Assembly: GCA_018829445.1 (NCBI GenBank)
Contig: JAHJTV010000061.1
Coordinates: 1-64,000 of the forward strand
Direction: 5' to 3'
DNA length: 64,000 nucleotides
DNA from: a bacterium
GTDB lineage: Bacteria > SAR324 > XYD2-FULL-50-16
Part shown: positions 34,151 through 43,611 of the stretch, in pieces
Numbering within the stretch: position 1 is the stretch's first letter
How the letters are laid out: each line of letters opens with the position of its first letter
Program-made: the position numbers and the translations under genes
The notes under the pieces: generated by a model
What the model was told of the DNA's origin: nothing
Databases searched by the model: none
Seen by the model: the letters and a program-made list of their open reading frames with translations, nothing else

Positions 34151-35599
34151 ATGCAATTCGGATCAATACTGAAAGCATTAGGAATGATCATCGGGATACT
34201 ATCCGCTTTTCTCGTAATCCCGGCGGTATACTCCTATCTGCTTAATACCGGCGATTTTAAAGCTTTTCTTATATCCATCATCATATCCACCGTAGTTGCC
34301 ATTATCTTTTTCTTAATTCCAAAATCAAAGTCATCCCTAAAAACCAAGGACAGTTATGCACTGGTTACATTTGGTTGGCTCAGTGCCGGATTATTTGGAT
34401 GTTTGCCCTATTTTTTTTCAGGTTATTTCCATTCCTTTACAGATGCCTATTTTGAATCGATCAGTGGCTTTACTACAACCGGAGCTTCGATTCTGACAAA
34501 CATTGAGGCTCTGCCGCCCGGATTGTTGCTTTGGAGAAGTACAACCCAATGGCTGGGAGGAATGGGGATCATCGTATTTGCACTGGCGATCATACCCTAT
34601 TTGAATATCGGCGGTATGGGAATATTCCAGGCAGAAGTTCCAGGCCCTACTGCCGAAAAGCTTACGCCAAGAATTCAGGACACGGCCAAGGTTTTATGGA
34701 TTGTATACCTGATATTTACGATTATGCTTATTGTTTTTCTCTGGTTGGGAGGCATGACCCTGTTTGACGCCATTAATCACTCTTTTACCGCAATGTCAAC
34801 CGGCGGCTTTAGTACTAAAAATGCTAGTGTTGCCAGTTTTAACTCCCCTCTGATTGAGTGGATTCTCACCCTGTTCATGGTCATTGCCGGAATGAACTTT
34901 GCCTTACATTACCGGTTTATGTTTAATGGATTCAAGATAAAACTCTATGCAAAAGATTCTGAGTTGAGGTTCTATTTATTGGTCGTCACTTTGTCGATCT
35001 CCAGTATAATCGCGGTAATATTATCCCTGGAAGGCGGTAACTTTTTTACAACTCTCAGAAATGTCTGTTTTACCGTCGCCTCCATTATTACAACCACCGG
35101 ATTTGCAACTGCGAATTATGAACTCTGGCCAGTCTTCGGTCATTTTATTTTGCTGTTTTTGATGATCATGGGCGGTTGCGCCGGAAGCACAGCGGGTGGT
35201 ATAAAATCAGTACGATATATGCTTGTTATAAAATATATGTACGTGGAGATGTTAAAGCTGATTCACCCCAATTTGATCAGAACCGTAAAAGTCCAGGATG
35301 CGGTCGTCGATAGGAACGTGTTATCAAGCATTCTCAGTTTTATCTTCATCTATGCTGCAGTAATGATCTTCTCAATCCTGCTGGTATCAATTGAAACCAA
35401 TGATATGATCACTGCCCTGGGAAGCGTCGTTGCCTGCTTGGGTAATATCGGACCCGGGTTCGGCTCTGTTGGTCCCACCGAAAACTATGCCCATCTTGGA
35501 GCATATACCAAGTGGATTCTTTCACTGGATATGGTCATGGGAAGATTGGAAATTTTGACCATACTGATTCTCTTTCTCCCCAAGACATGGAAAAAGTAG
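34151..35599 (+). CDS. trkH: TrkH-family potassium transporter
   Basis: Integral membrane K+ uptake channel subunit with many hydrophobic segments and four half-conserved selectivity loops. Those visible include SGFTTTGAS near residue 103, MSTGGFSTK near 217, TTTGFATAN near 315 and CLGNIGPGFGSVGP near the end. The length of 482 aa is typical. It pairs with trkA upstream. It ends 76 nt from the convergent plsB. Confidence 0.94.
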   Translation: MQFGSILKALGMIIGILSAFLVIPAVYSYLLNTGDFKAFLISIIISTVVAIIFFLIPKSKSSLKTKDSYALVTFGWLSAGLFGCLPYFFSGYFHSFTDAYFESISGFTTTGASILTNIEALPPGLLLWRSTTQWLGGMGIIVFALAIIPYLNIGGMGIFQAEVPGPTAEKLTPRIQDTAKVLWIVYLIFTIMLIVFLWLGGMTLFDAINHSFTAMSTGGFSTKNASVASFNSPLIEWILTLFMVIAGMNFALHYRFMFNGFKIKLYAKDSELRFYLLVVTLSISSIIAVILSLEGGNFFTTLRNVCFTVASIITTTGFATANYELWPVFGHFILLFLMIMGGCAGSTAGGIKSVRYMLVIKYMYVEMLKLIHPNLIRTVKVQDAVVDRNVLSSILSFIFIYAAVMIFSILLVSIETNDMITALGSVVACLGNIGPGFGSVGPTENYAHLGAYTKWILSLDMVMGRLEILTILILFLPKTWKK

Positions 35600-35675
35600 A
35601 GCCAATGATTTGGTTGGGCAACCCGGTCGAAAGAGCAAACCATATTGATCTTCAAACGGATTGCATCTCTGAAGC

Positions 35676-37508
35676 TCAGTAACTGTGACTATCCGGCGGG
35701 AAAATTTTCTCCATCAAAAAATTGATGTTTTCAAATTTATCCCCCTTTCTCACCAGTTTCTTTTTGTTTTTCAATTTTGAAATGGTGAGAATTTTCTCTT
35801 CGGTGAAGAATTGCATAATATTTTTGTAACTGACTGTCAAATTCCCCTCGATAGACTCAACTTTCCCCAATAGTAAGAGTTTATGATGCGTTTCCCTGAA
35901 AACGATCACCATTTTATTATAATCCATGGGAAAGGTCGCTTTTTTTGATGTCAATACATTAATGGCCACCAGGAAGGATTCCAAAAACGGGGTTAAGATG
36001 TTTGCCAGCATGTTAATTTTGCCGACCATGGGAGGATTGATGCAATACTCCCCATTGTTTTCGGTCACCAGTTCATGATCCAATGAAAACTTCAACATCG
36101 TATCAACAGCTTCCGTGAAATCGTACGACCTGGGAAACATGAATTCGTAACGTAACAGTTCCCTGAACATGAGGATGTTCTCCAGAAACTGTTCCCGCTT
36201 TTTCACTCCACTTTTTAACCGCAAAGCTATGATAGAGGGAATAACATAATGATAGACAAAGATATTCTTATATAGATTCAATCGGATTTTATCTTTGGAA
36301 TTAAAATAGTAGATATCTTCATCCGGGTCATGAATGTAACCCACGGCACCACCTTGAATCAAAAAATCAATGATGCCTTCCAGCCCGCCCTCACTCTCAA
36401 CAAGGGTATCTTGAGCTCTTGGATGCACGGATTGGTATAGATCAACCAGAAACTGGCTGTTTTCCAGCAGTTCCCTCTTGTGAAAACCACGATGACGCTG
36501 CGAGAGTAACGCTGTAGCCACAACCGGAACTGCTGATGTCCTGGTATAGATATTGATTTGGTCCAGAATATCCGTCCCTATGCTGAAAGCCATATCTTTC
36601 ATTTCATCTGCACTAAGGTCCGAAACCTCATTAGAGTTTTTCGAATTCACAAAATCGGATATTTTTTGCTTCATCGACATCGGCGGCGCAAATGACACAT
36701 AAACCTTACCAAAATTCTTTTTTAGAACCTTAAAAGCATTCAGCATTTCAAAAAGGTTTTCCTGCTGTTTCTCTGCTCCATTTAATTCCTTTATATAGGC
36801 TCCCTCTTCAGGAACCCTTTCATAGGTAAAAGAAACGGGAACCAGATGCAGATCCTTTTCCGGATGCAATTGGAGATATTCAATCAGCATCTCAAGATTT
36901 CCGACTCTCGGTTGCAGGTTCTTACCTGTTCGCGACCTTCCTCCTTCAATGAAAATCTCAATGGGAAATTTATGATCCAGTAAATAATTAAGATAGGTTA
37001 TGAATGCAGTAGCATAGAGAGGGTTGTTGCGAAACGTGCGCCGCATGAACACGGCACCGCCACCTTTCAGGATTTTCCCGACACCGGCAACGTTTAGGTT
37101 ATTCCCGGCGATTATATGGGGAATCTCCATATAGTGCTCATCCAGAACATAGGATAATAGCAGGTAATCCAGATGGCTGCGATGACAGGGGAGGTAGATG
37201 ACTTGCTTGCCTGCTATCTGGCTTTTCAATTCATCCAATCCCTGAATCTCCAATCCGTTAAAAATCCTATACCAAAGCATGCGCAAGCTTCGTCTCAAGC
37301 CTTCCACTACTGTTGCAGAGGGAGTAGCTACAATCTCTTTCAAATACTCATTGAGCTGTTTCTTGGAATTCCCCCTCCATTTTTTATCAACGGAGTCCTG
37401 TTCCAACACAGCCAGTATATCAGGGTGTTCCTGAAGTTCGCGGATCAGTTTTTTTGCTGAGTACTTGTGTTCTCCGAATACTGGTTTTTTTTTAATTTCC
37501 AGTTCCAT
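35676..37508 (-). CDS. plsB: PlsB-like glycerol-3-phosphate acyltransferase
   Basis: Membrane-associated enzyme that acylates glycerol-3-phosphate for phospholipid synthesis. Acyltransferase motifs are seen: LPCHRSHLDYLLLSYVL (HxxxxD; block I), GGAVFMRRTF (block II), FIEGGRSRTGK (block III) and LVPVSFTYERVPE (block IV). At 610 aa it is shorter than the roughly 800-aa E. coli PlsB, lacking much of the N-terminal region. Acylation from acyl-CoA or acyl-ACP cannot be told apart here. It is transcribed alone and is convergent with trkH. Confidence 0.88.
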   Translation of the reverse strand: MELEIKKKPVFGEHKYSAKKLIRELQEHPDILAVLEQDSVDKKWRGNSKKQLNEYLKEIVATPSATVVEGLRRSLRMLWYRIFNGLEIQGLDELKSQIAGKQVIYLPCHRSHLDYLLLSYVLDEHYMEIPHIIAGNNLNVAGVGKILKGGGAVFMRRTFRNNPLYATAFITYLNYLLDHKFPIEIFIEGGRSRTGKNLQPRVGNLEMLIEYLQLHPEKDLHLVPVSFTYERVPEEGAYIKELNGAEKQQENLFEMLNAFKVLKKNFGKVYVSFAPPMSMKQKISDFVNSKNSNEVSDLSADEMKDMAFSIGTDILDQINIYTRTSAVPVVATALLSQRHRGFHKRELLENSQFLVDLYQSVHPRAQDTLVESEGGLEGIIDFLIQGGAVGYIHDPDEDIYYFNSKDKIRLNLYKNIFVYHYVIPSIIALRLKSGVKKREQFLENILMFRELLRYEFMFPRSYDFTEAVDTMLKFSLDHELVTENNGEYCINPPMVGKINMLANILTPFLESFLVAINVLTSKKATFPMDYNKMVIVFRETHHKLLLLGKVESIEGNLTVSYKNIMQFFTEEKILTISKLKNKKKLVRKGDKFENINFLMEKIFPPDSHSY

Positions 37509-38018
37509 AATCGATCCTCTTCTTTTGCTTTTTTAATAATCAATTACACTTTTTTTTTCGTAAGACAATTCCGTTTGCCCTGCCATCGTGTAAAAAAAGG
37601 GATATGTAAAAAAGATGTTACTTATTATTCTCTGTAAGTTTTCCCATCATACAATATAATTTTGTCTTTATCTCGTAAAGAAGTAGAAATTTGAATTAAA
37701 AATTATCGCCCAGACTCTGTTTTTAGGATAACACAAATTTTATTCTTAACAGTGCCATGATTGTAAAGTATTAAATTGAGAATAGGAAAAAGTCAATTTC
37801 TGATTAATCCGGATTGCTCTTATACTTTCCCTAATCATTAAGAAATTGTAACATTTATTGAAACAGTCCAGGATTTATTTTTTCCCTATTAAGATATCCT
37901 GTTTCATGTTTCAAAACAGCCCCAGGTGATTTATTCCCTCCTGTTGGTGCTGATGCATACTTGTTCATCCATGACCGGTTGAGAATACCAAATTTCATCA
38001 GAAGGGATAAAAAACATT
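37509..38018. other. divergent intergenic region plsB / EcsC gene
   Basis: 510 nt of AT-rich DNA between divergent genes, so it should hold both promoters. I find no near-consensus pair that I would defend. A run of eleven Ts lies near 37547. No coding frame or RNA gene was recognised. Confidence 0.4.
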
Positions 38019-38690
38019 ATGTCTGATACCTCTCAAGGAACTGAACCTGGCTATTTTCTTAAACAGGTACTGCAGTTAGGAATCAATGGAGCCCCTGGTT
38101 TATCAAACGCAAAGGAGCTGGGTGATAAGTACTTAAACAATCCGTCTTTTGAAACCAAACTGGATCGTATTGACGCCTTGGTAAAATGGGAGGGTCGTAA
38201 GAATTTTACCTCCGGTTTTATAACCAGCCTGGGGGGCATCATCACACTGCCCATATCAATACCCGCATCCCTGGGAGTCAATTGGATTTTACAAACCAGG
38301 ATGGTTGCAGCCATGGCTCATATTGGAGGATTTGATATTGATGAAGCTCCGGTAAGGATGTCAATTGCTCTGTGTTTGCTGGGAAAAAGAGGAAAAGAGA
38401 TTTTAAATCAGAATTTTGGGAATATCGAATCCTATTTCAAAAAAAGAGGATTGAACTCTATTCCAACCAAAACATTGTCAATTGTGAATCAAGCCATTGC
38501 AACCAAACTGATGCAAATTGCCGCGCAAAAAGGGATGTCAAGAGTAAGTAAAGCGATTCCACTGGTGGGAGGCATGGTGGGGGGATTGTTAGACTATCAA
38601 TCATGCAGGGAGTCGGCAGAATTTGCCAGGGAACTTTTTCAATTCCATTTGGGTATCGAGTTGCCTGATAAGCAGCAATCATTTGACTAA
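38019..38690 (+). CDS. EcsC-family protein
   Basis: 223-aa protein with the EcsC-family pattern: a hydrophobic, glycine/proline-rich central segment (FITSLGGIITLPISIPASLG; residues 66-85), then WILQTRMVAAMAHIGG, and a second glycine-rich hydrophobic stretch (IPLVGGMVGGLLDY) near the end. EcsC homologues occur in many bacteria, but their molecular role is not defined beyond an association with secretion and ABC-transporter operons in Bacillus. It starts 17 nt before the glycosyltransferase gene, so the two are probably cotranscribed. Confidence 0.8.
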   Translation: MSDTSQGTEPGYFLKQVLQLGINGAPGLSNAKELGDKYLNNPSFETKLDRIDALVKWEGRKNFTSGFITSLGGIITLPISIPASLGVNWILQTRMVAAMAHIGGFDIDEAPVRMSIALCLLGKRGKEILNQNFGNIESYFKKRGLNSIPTKTLSIVNQAIATKLMQIAAQKGMSRVSKAIPLVGGMVGGLLDYQSCRESAEFARELFQFHLGIELPDKQQSFD

Positions 38691-38707
38691 ACACTCTCTG
38701 CCTGATT

Positions 38708-39739
38708 ATGACCGAGAAAATCCTGTGTATTCAATTGAAACAAATTGGGGATGTCTTGATGACAACCCCTGCGATTAGAGCGCTTGCCCAGTCCCTACCA
38801 CAGTCCGAAATTCACTTCCTTACGCAAAGCCCTTCGGATCAAATATACCGGCACAATCCTTATATCTCAAAAATTATCAAGATTCCCGGGAAGCCAAAAC
38901 TCGGGGAGAGTTTGAAATTGCTGCGGCAACTGCGAAAAGAAAGATATTCAACCGTAATCGATTTTTTAGGATTACCTAATACCGCTCTCATCAGTTGGTT
39001 GATCGGAGCAAAAAAAAGAATCGGCTTTAAACTAAGGGGACGTTCACTTTTTTATACCCATCCGATTCAAATCCCTACGCACCTTTCATATTCAGCTACT
39101 CACAAGCTTTATCTGCTGAGCGGTCTAAATATAACAACCGATGATGCAAAACTGGATTTTTATATTACTGATAAAGAACGAAATGCCGGACAGCAAGTAT
39201 TGAAAAAAATCGGGGCTACCCAAAATTTTCCCGTTATTTCCATATCACCCGTATCCAGGAGAACCTATAAAATTTGGCCCGCTGAATATTTTGCAGCTAT
39301 CTGTGATTACCTGGCGGAATGCTATAATGCCCAGATTCTGTTTCTTTGGGGGCCGGGCGAATACCATTTTATAAAAAAAGTAAAAGATCTGATGAAACGT
39401 CCCTCACTACCAAGATACGAAGTTCCCACTATTGCTGAAACAGTTGGGCTTTTGGAACAGATAGACCTCCATGTGGGAAATGACAACGGACCCATGCACT
39501 TCGCGGTTGCGGCAGGTGTTCCCTCAATCGGGATTTTTGGCCGACCACTACTTAAAAACTGGATTCCTCCCAACAGTAAAAATCACCTTGGAGTCGAATT
39601 TGACCCCGGTTGTAAGAATGATTGTTTTTATCCGAAATGCGGGCTGGAATGTCTAAGAGGAGTTACTGTAAAAACAGTAATTGAGAAAATAGATTTCCTG
39701 ATGGCCGAGCTTGGTTATAAAAAACCGTCCCGACCCTGA
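38708..39739 (+). CDS. glycosyltransferase family 9 (heptosyltransferase-like)
   Basis: Family 9 glycosyltransferase of the lipopolysaccharide heptosyltransferase type. It has an N-terminal GT-B half starting ILCIQLKQIGDVLMTTPAIR and a C-terminal half with the donor-binding signature VGNDNGPMHFAVAAGVPSIG. The end has a cysteine cluster (CKNDCFYPKCGLECL), which is common in subgroup members. The length of 343 aa is typical. It probably adds a heptose or similar sugar to the LPS core. The exact acceptor is unknown. Confidence 0.88.
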   Translation: MTEKILCIQLKQIGDVLMTTPAIRALAQSLPQSEIHFLTQSPSDQIYRHNPYISKIIKIPGKPKLGESLKLLRQLRKERYSTVIDFLGLPNTALISWLIGAKKRIGFKLRGRSLFYTHPIQIPTHLSYSATHKLYLLSGLNITTDDAKLDFYITDKERNAGQQVLKKIGATQNFPVISISPVSRRTYKIWPAEYFAAICDYLAECYNAQILFLWGPGEYHFIKKVKDLMKRPSLPRYEVPTIAETVGLLEQIDLHVGNDNGPMHFAVAAGVPSIGIFGRPLLKNWIPPNSKNHLGVEFDPGCKNDCFYPKCGLECLRGVTVKTVIEKIDFLMAELGYKKPSRP

Positions 39740-39755
39740 CAGCACTCAATACAAA

Positions 39756-40748
39756 CTACTGAAAAACATACCCAATATTTATTTTAAATGCCGTATTGTC
39801 ATCTTTATAGAAAAATGTTGTTTGTGAGGAGGCAAAATAGAACCCCAGGGCTACTCCATCCTGAGGTACCCACAAGACTCCGGCTTCCCCCTCATTAAAA
39901 ATCATCTCTTCATGGTTCTTTCCGTTGAAGCTGACAGATTCTTCGAGTCTTATTCTTTTTTCCGATGTTTTCGCTGAAAACAGTAAACCACTCATCATCA
40001 ATTCAGCAGCAAACATGGATGTTGTCGTTTCATTATGGACTGCCTCATGTAAATCTCCTTGGCCACTACTGCTTTCGTGGGGAGAAGATGAATAGGCATA
40101 TTCCGTGCGGAATCTTGTTCCACCGGGTTCCCCAAGCATTAGCGCCAATCCGAGTGTCGTTACATTCCAGACGTTGTCAACCGTATAGGAGCTTTCTTCC
40201 TTAACCCTTTCAAATCCACCCCCTATAAAAAATATATCCATGGGTTTAACCGAGATACTACCCGCAACAGACGTTTGGGTTGTTGTTTCCGAGTCATGGG
40301 TGGCATCAAAATAGTCTGTGGAGTTTCCAATCTTGATCCCCAAACCAACGGCAACAAAATCATTTCCTGTCAATGCTATATTAGCGCTGCTGATGTCATA
40401 GTCCAGGTTTACCCGGCTTTCATAGAACCTCTCCACCTTTGCATCCGTTTTGCTTCGCTTCCAAGCTGCATCAAATGAAATATTACTGAATTTCAGATGC
40501 CCGTTAACACTTGTTCCCGATGTCTCAAATTTATATGCTTCATCGGAATCGACAGTTCTATTACCGCTGGCTTCATTATAAACCAGACCGATGCTTTTCC
40601 CCTCTCTCCATCCTGCTGCTGCAGGTTTATCGACACTGCTCGTCGGGTCAAATGGAGCCGTTACCACCTGAGCCTGTAAAAAAGCAGGTGCAAATATAGC
40701 GATTAGAATCGCCAAACAGGACAGGCATTTTCCAAAACAAGTTTTCAT
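39756..40748 (-). CDS. exported beta-barrel-like protein, paralogue 1
   Basis: Probable outer-membrane protein of unknown function. I start at 40748 (330 aa): AAAGAGGACTCA precedes this ATG and the sequence then begins with a clean signal peptide (MKTCFGKCLSCLAILIAIFA, cut near LQA-QVV). The mature part is rich in alternating hydrophobic/polar strands and aromatic residues, and ends IGYVFQ with a terminal aromatic-aliphatic pattern, as in barrel proteins. It resembles the next gene over most of its length (strand order, the ALMLGEPGGTRFRTE segment, C-terminus). The pair is a tandem duplication with a gap of about 35 nt. Confidence 0.65.
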   Translation of the reverse strand: MKTCFGKCLSCLAILIAIFAPAFLQAQVVTAPFDPTSSVDKPAAAGWREGKSIGLVYNEASGNRTVDSDEAYKFETSGTSVNGHLKFSNISFDAAWKRSKTDAKVERFYESRVNLDYDISSANIALTGNDFVAVGLGIKIGNSTDYFDATHDSETTTQTSVAGSISVKPMDIFFIGGGFERVKEESSYTVDNVWNVTTLGLALMLGEPGGTRFRTEYAYSSSPHESSSGQGDLHEAVHNETTTSMFAAELMMSGLLFSAKTSEKRIRLEESVSFNGKNHEEMIFNEGEAGVLWVPQDGVALGFYFASSQTTFFYKDDNTAFKINIGYVFQ

Positions 40749-40784
40749 TGAGTCCTCTTTCATTTTTAATACTGTCCGGCTGAA

Positions 40785-41717
40785 TTACAGAAAATTGAAC
40801 CCAACCGTAGCCTGGTAAATATCGTAGTTTTTAGTCTCATCATTTAGAATTGCAGTCCAGGCATTCCTGTATAAACTAAAAGTAAAACTTCCCAATTTTG
40901 TTCCTAATCCATATCGGTTGTTAATTTCGGTCAGGTTGTCATTGTTTGTATACTCTTCATACACTTTTTGACTCATTCGATATGAGAACAAAAAACTACC
41001 TGTCAACAACTCAATTGCCAGCGTAGATTCTGTTGTTTGAGGTGATTCTCCTAAAATGTCATTATCAGACTCTGTTTTTGGGCTTATTTTCATTGAAACC
41101 TCGGTTTTAAAGATCGTATCTGTCGGATCACCAATTTGAATAGCAGCTCCGGTCAATACCCTATTCATTTTTCTGGAATCATCCGAACCCAGATTTTCTG
41201 TAACACGCTGCATTCCTGCTCCCAAAAACAGCAATCCTTCAAACAGACGTAAAGAAAAACTCCCCTCGTAGTGACTATAACCGTATTGATAATCATTGAT
41301 ATCATGGGTTCTGCCTTCATAACCGATTCCGACCGAAACCCTTCTATCTCCCCTTATCGCCAGCCTTAAACCATATTCCACACCATTGTCATTCTCCCAA
41401 TCAACATTGATAGACTCAGAGCCAAAACTATATGATTTTGTCTCGGAATAGGGTGAATAATACAATTCACCAATAAAATTACCCGGTTGATAGGAGATTA
41501 AAACTGATTGTTTGGTATTTTTGGATTCGGCATCATCACTTGTATCGGCTGCCTGGCTAACATAGTCGACATCGATTCCCACTGTTGATCCAACGCGCCA
41601 TGCTATGGCGGAAGCCAATTCGCATGCCAAGACGGGATCCAAAGAGGGGACTACCACTTGGGAAGAAACCGGAACCGCCCAAAAAACAGATAGAATTACT
41701 ATTATTATCTTCCGCAT
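40785..41717 (-). CDS. exported beta-barrel-like protein, paralogue 2
   Basis: 310-aa companion of the preceding protein, encoded upstream in the same unit. The signal peptide is MRKIIIVILSVFWAVPVSSQ. The mature part is beta-rich, with repeated aromatic strands and a C-terminal ATVGFNFL ending in a hydrophobic residue, as for outer-membrane barrels. The segment AAIQIGDPTDTIFKTEVSM aligns with the corresponding part of the neighbour. The function is unknown. The leader has two hairpins, one followed by six Ts (41747-41770), suggesting attenuation. Confidence 0.65.
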   Translation of the reverse strand: MRKIIIVILSVFWAVPVSSQVVVPSLDPVLACELASAIAWRVGSTVGIDVDYVSQAADTSDDAESKNTKQSVLISYQPGNFIGELYYSPYSETKSYSFGSESINVDWENDNGVEYGLRLAIRGDRRVSVGIGYEGRTHDINDYQYGYSHYEGSFSLRLFEGLLFLGAGMQRVTENLGSDDSRKMNRVLTGAAIQIGDPTDTIFKTEVSMKISPKTESDNDILGESPQTTESTLAIELLTGSFLFSYRMSQKVYEEYTNNDNLTEINNRYGLGTKLGSFTFSLYRNAWTAILNDETKNYDIYQATVGFNFL

Positions 41718-41746
41718 TAGAAAGTACAGTATTTTGTTCAGACTGT

Positions 41747-41770
41747 AAAAAATGCCGACGATATCGTCGG
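41747..41770 (-). promoter_or_regulatory. terminator-like hairpin in the leader of the barrel-protein operon
   Basis: A perfect 16-bp palindrome, CCGACGATATCGTCGG (41755-41770), is followed on the minus strand by CATTTTTT. A second stem, TACAGT/ACTGTA (about 41724-41746), comes just before the ATG at 41717. The first looks like an intrinsic terminator placed about 30 nt before the start codon, so it may act as an attenuator or end an upstream transcript. Confidence 0.5.
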
Positions 41771-42308
41771 GAGTCGTTTTTCGAGATGTTGAGAATTCAT
41801 TAATATTAATCGGATATTAAAATGGAACCCGGATTCGGAATAGTAGTGCAAAAATAATGCATTTATGGCAATGTTCGATTAGGCAAGTACAGTAGTTTGC
41901 ACTTTCCGTGAGATTCCAGCACCCAATATTAAAAACCTCTCCAAACAAGCAACACGGATAACAGCCAAAAACGCCCTTATAAAGCACTTTTTGACAGCTA
42001 TTCATCTGTAAAATCAAAAAAAGTCAGGCACAATGTAAAATTTCCAAGTCGCGACTCTGCAATAGACTGAAGAGAAATATCCCCGTATGGAACAAAATAC
42101 GGCAAAAACAACCAAACGCCTCTGATAAAGGCTGTAACCATACATCATTAAATTATTCTTTTTTTGTATTGTTTCACATTTTTTAAATAGGGGCAATTTT
42201 GTACGGACTTTGGCCAGTGTTAATTTATTCTATCGCTAAAAAGAGCATATTACAGAAGACAGTGTGAAAAAAACCTGATTTTTACCTTGTAATACCAATT
42301 ACACCTAT

Positions 42309-42397
42309 GGAACTCCTTCAGAGTTCTAATAATTCTGGTTCAACCCTTATCCTGGGTATTTAGCCACCCCCAGACAAAGGAACGCTGAAGGCGTTCC
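42309..42397. repeat. REP-like cluster of three hairpins
   Basis: Three hairpins follow each other: GAACTC/GAGTTC (42310-42326, loop CTTCA), CTGGGT/ACCCCCAG (42352-42373, one bulge) and GGAACGC/GCGTTCC (42379-42397, loop TGAAG). The first and third share a GGAAC stem, and their loops (CTTCA and TGAAG) are reverse complements. The linked phrase CAACCCTTATCCTGGGT and a GGAACGC hairpin resemble dispersed REP-type elements moved by REP-associated tyrosine transposases in other bacteria. No transposase is in the window. Confidence 0.5.
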
Positions 42398-42624
42398 ATA
42401 AGATCTTCAAACTCGCCCCAAGAACCAAACCAGTCAATGTTTTGTAACATAGAACAAGTTTACCCTGACCCTGTTAGTATATAAATTGCGATTAATCTAC
42501 TGATATGAGAAAATAGGGCACGTTTTCCTCCTTGACCATCCTACTCGGAGTAATTGGTCCTCTTTTTGAAGGGATAATCGAAGCACACAATAGAATTTCT
42601 TTAACATAAGCTAAAAAGGCACCA

Positions 42625-43596
42625 ATGAAAAATCAATATACCATAGTATTTGCTCTCCTATTCATTGCGGCACTGGTAGTTCACTCACCATCGACCTACG
42701 CCGTTGAAGCGGTTGCCAGCATCAAAGCGTTGGACGGAACGGTGGATATTTTGCGGAATAAAACGACATTCGCTGCACGTACCGGGTTGATTTTGCATGA
42801 TAAAGATTTGGTGGTTACTTATCAAAAATCAAAAGTAACCCTTATCTTCAGGGATGGAACAGAGATCAGGATTTTCCCCAATACCCGATTTCTCATTGAA
42901 AAATCTGAAGAGTCCCAGGACACTCCCCGCAGGTTTTTGCACAATTTTATGTTAAAGGTGGGTTCCTTTTGGGGGAAATTCACAAAGAATAGACAACGAT
43001 CCCTGGTTAAAACTCCCACTGCAACGGTAGGGGTCAAAGGGACAACTTTTGCCATGGCTGAAAGAGACTCTTCTCTTGACGTCAGCTTATCGACCGGTGA
43101 GATAACAATCTCAAATCAAACCGAGTCTATTGATCTAGTAACCGGCAAAATTGTCAAGAACATCTCCGCTACGGGAACTATCCAGGATAAAGTCAGCGAT
43201 ATTACTTATCAGGTCGTAATAAAACCGGATCACAATAAAATAGAGATCCCTGAACCAGGAAAGGAGAATGAGGTTTATTTCACCCTGCAACTGGTCAATC
43301 TTAAAACCAATAAAAATGTTGATCGGCCCGGAGAGATCTATATTAGCTTGGTTACGGACAAAATTGAATTTGAGGATAATATCAGGTTAAACTCCAGGGG
43401 ATATGCTCGTGTTAAAGCTTTAATCAAAGCCTTTGAAGCCATAGATTATAGGCACGGTCAAATAGAGATTTTTGCGATAATGGACGGTGAAGAATTTATT
43501 GATGTTGCCGCCGGGAGAACAGTCTTGACATACGACCCCCCCGATTTAAACCGACTAAACCTCAAAATTGATGCCAGCTCCGGTGAAGTTGAGTAA
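42625..43596 (+). CDS. exported FecR-domain protein
   Basis: 323-aa protein with a signal peptide (MKNQYTIVFALLFIAALVVH, cut near TYA-VEA) and a FecR domain at about residues 25-190: VASIKALDGTVDILRN, LIFRDGTEIRIFPNT and TPTATVGVKGTTFAM. The remaining 130 residues form a second beta-rich, Ig-like region (LVNLKTNKNVDRPGEIYI). FecR domains occur in TonB signalling regulators, but free-standing exported versions like this are common and of unknown role, probably periplasmic or surface. No sigma factor or TonB gene is next to it. Confidence 0.82.
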   Translation: MKNQYTIVFALLFIAALVVHSPSTYAVEAVASIKALDGTVDILRNKTTFAARTGLILHDKDLVVTYQKSKVTLIFRDGTEIRIFPNTRFLIEKSEESQDTPRRFLHNFMLKVGSFWGKFTKNRQRSLVKTPTATVGVKGTTFAMAERDSSLDVSLSTGEITISNQTESIDLVTGKIVKNISATGTIQDKVSDITYQVVIKPDHNKIEIPEPGKENEVYFTLQLVNLKTNKNVDRPGEIYISLVTDKIEFEDNIRLNSRGYARVKALIKAFEAIDYRHGQIEIFAIMDGEEFIDVAAGRTVLTYDPPDLNRLNLKIDASSGEVE

Positions 43597-43611
43597 CGGA
43601 GGATTTCTGAT

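Larger units (their letters stand above)
41718..42624. other. long divergent intergenic region
   Basis: About 900 nt without a supported gene, between the barrel-protein operon and the FecR-domain gene. It holds the terminator-like palindrome at 41755-41770 and the REP-like hairpin cluster at 42309-42397. A 66-aa cysteine-rich minus-strand frame near 41817-42017 looks spurious. The leader of the FecR gene shows AAGG 6 nt before the ATG. Confidence 0.5.

Noticed and set aside
41817..42017. A 66-aa cysteine-rich minus-strand frame in the intergenic region
   Set aside because: No ribosome site or family pattern; the many cysteines appear to be chance.
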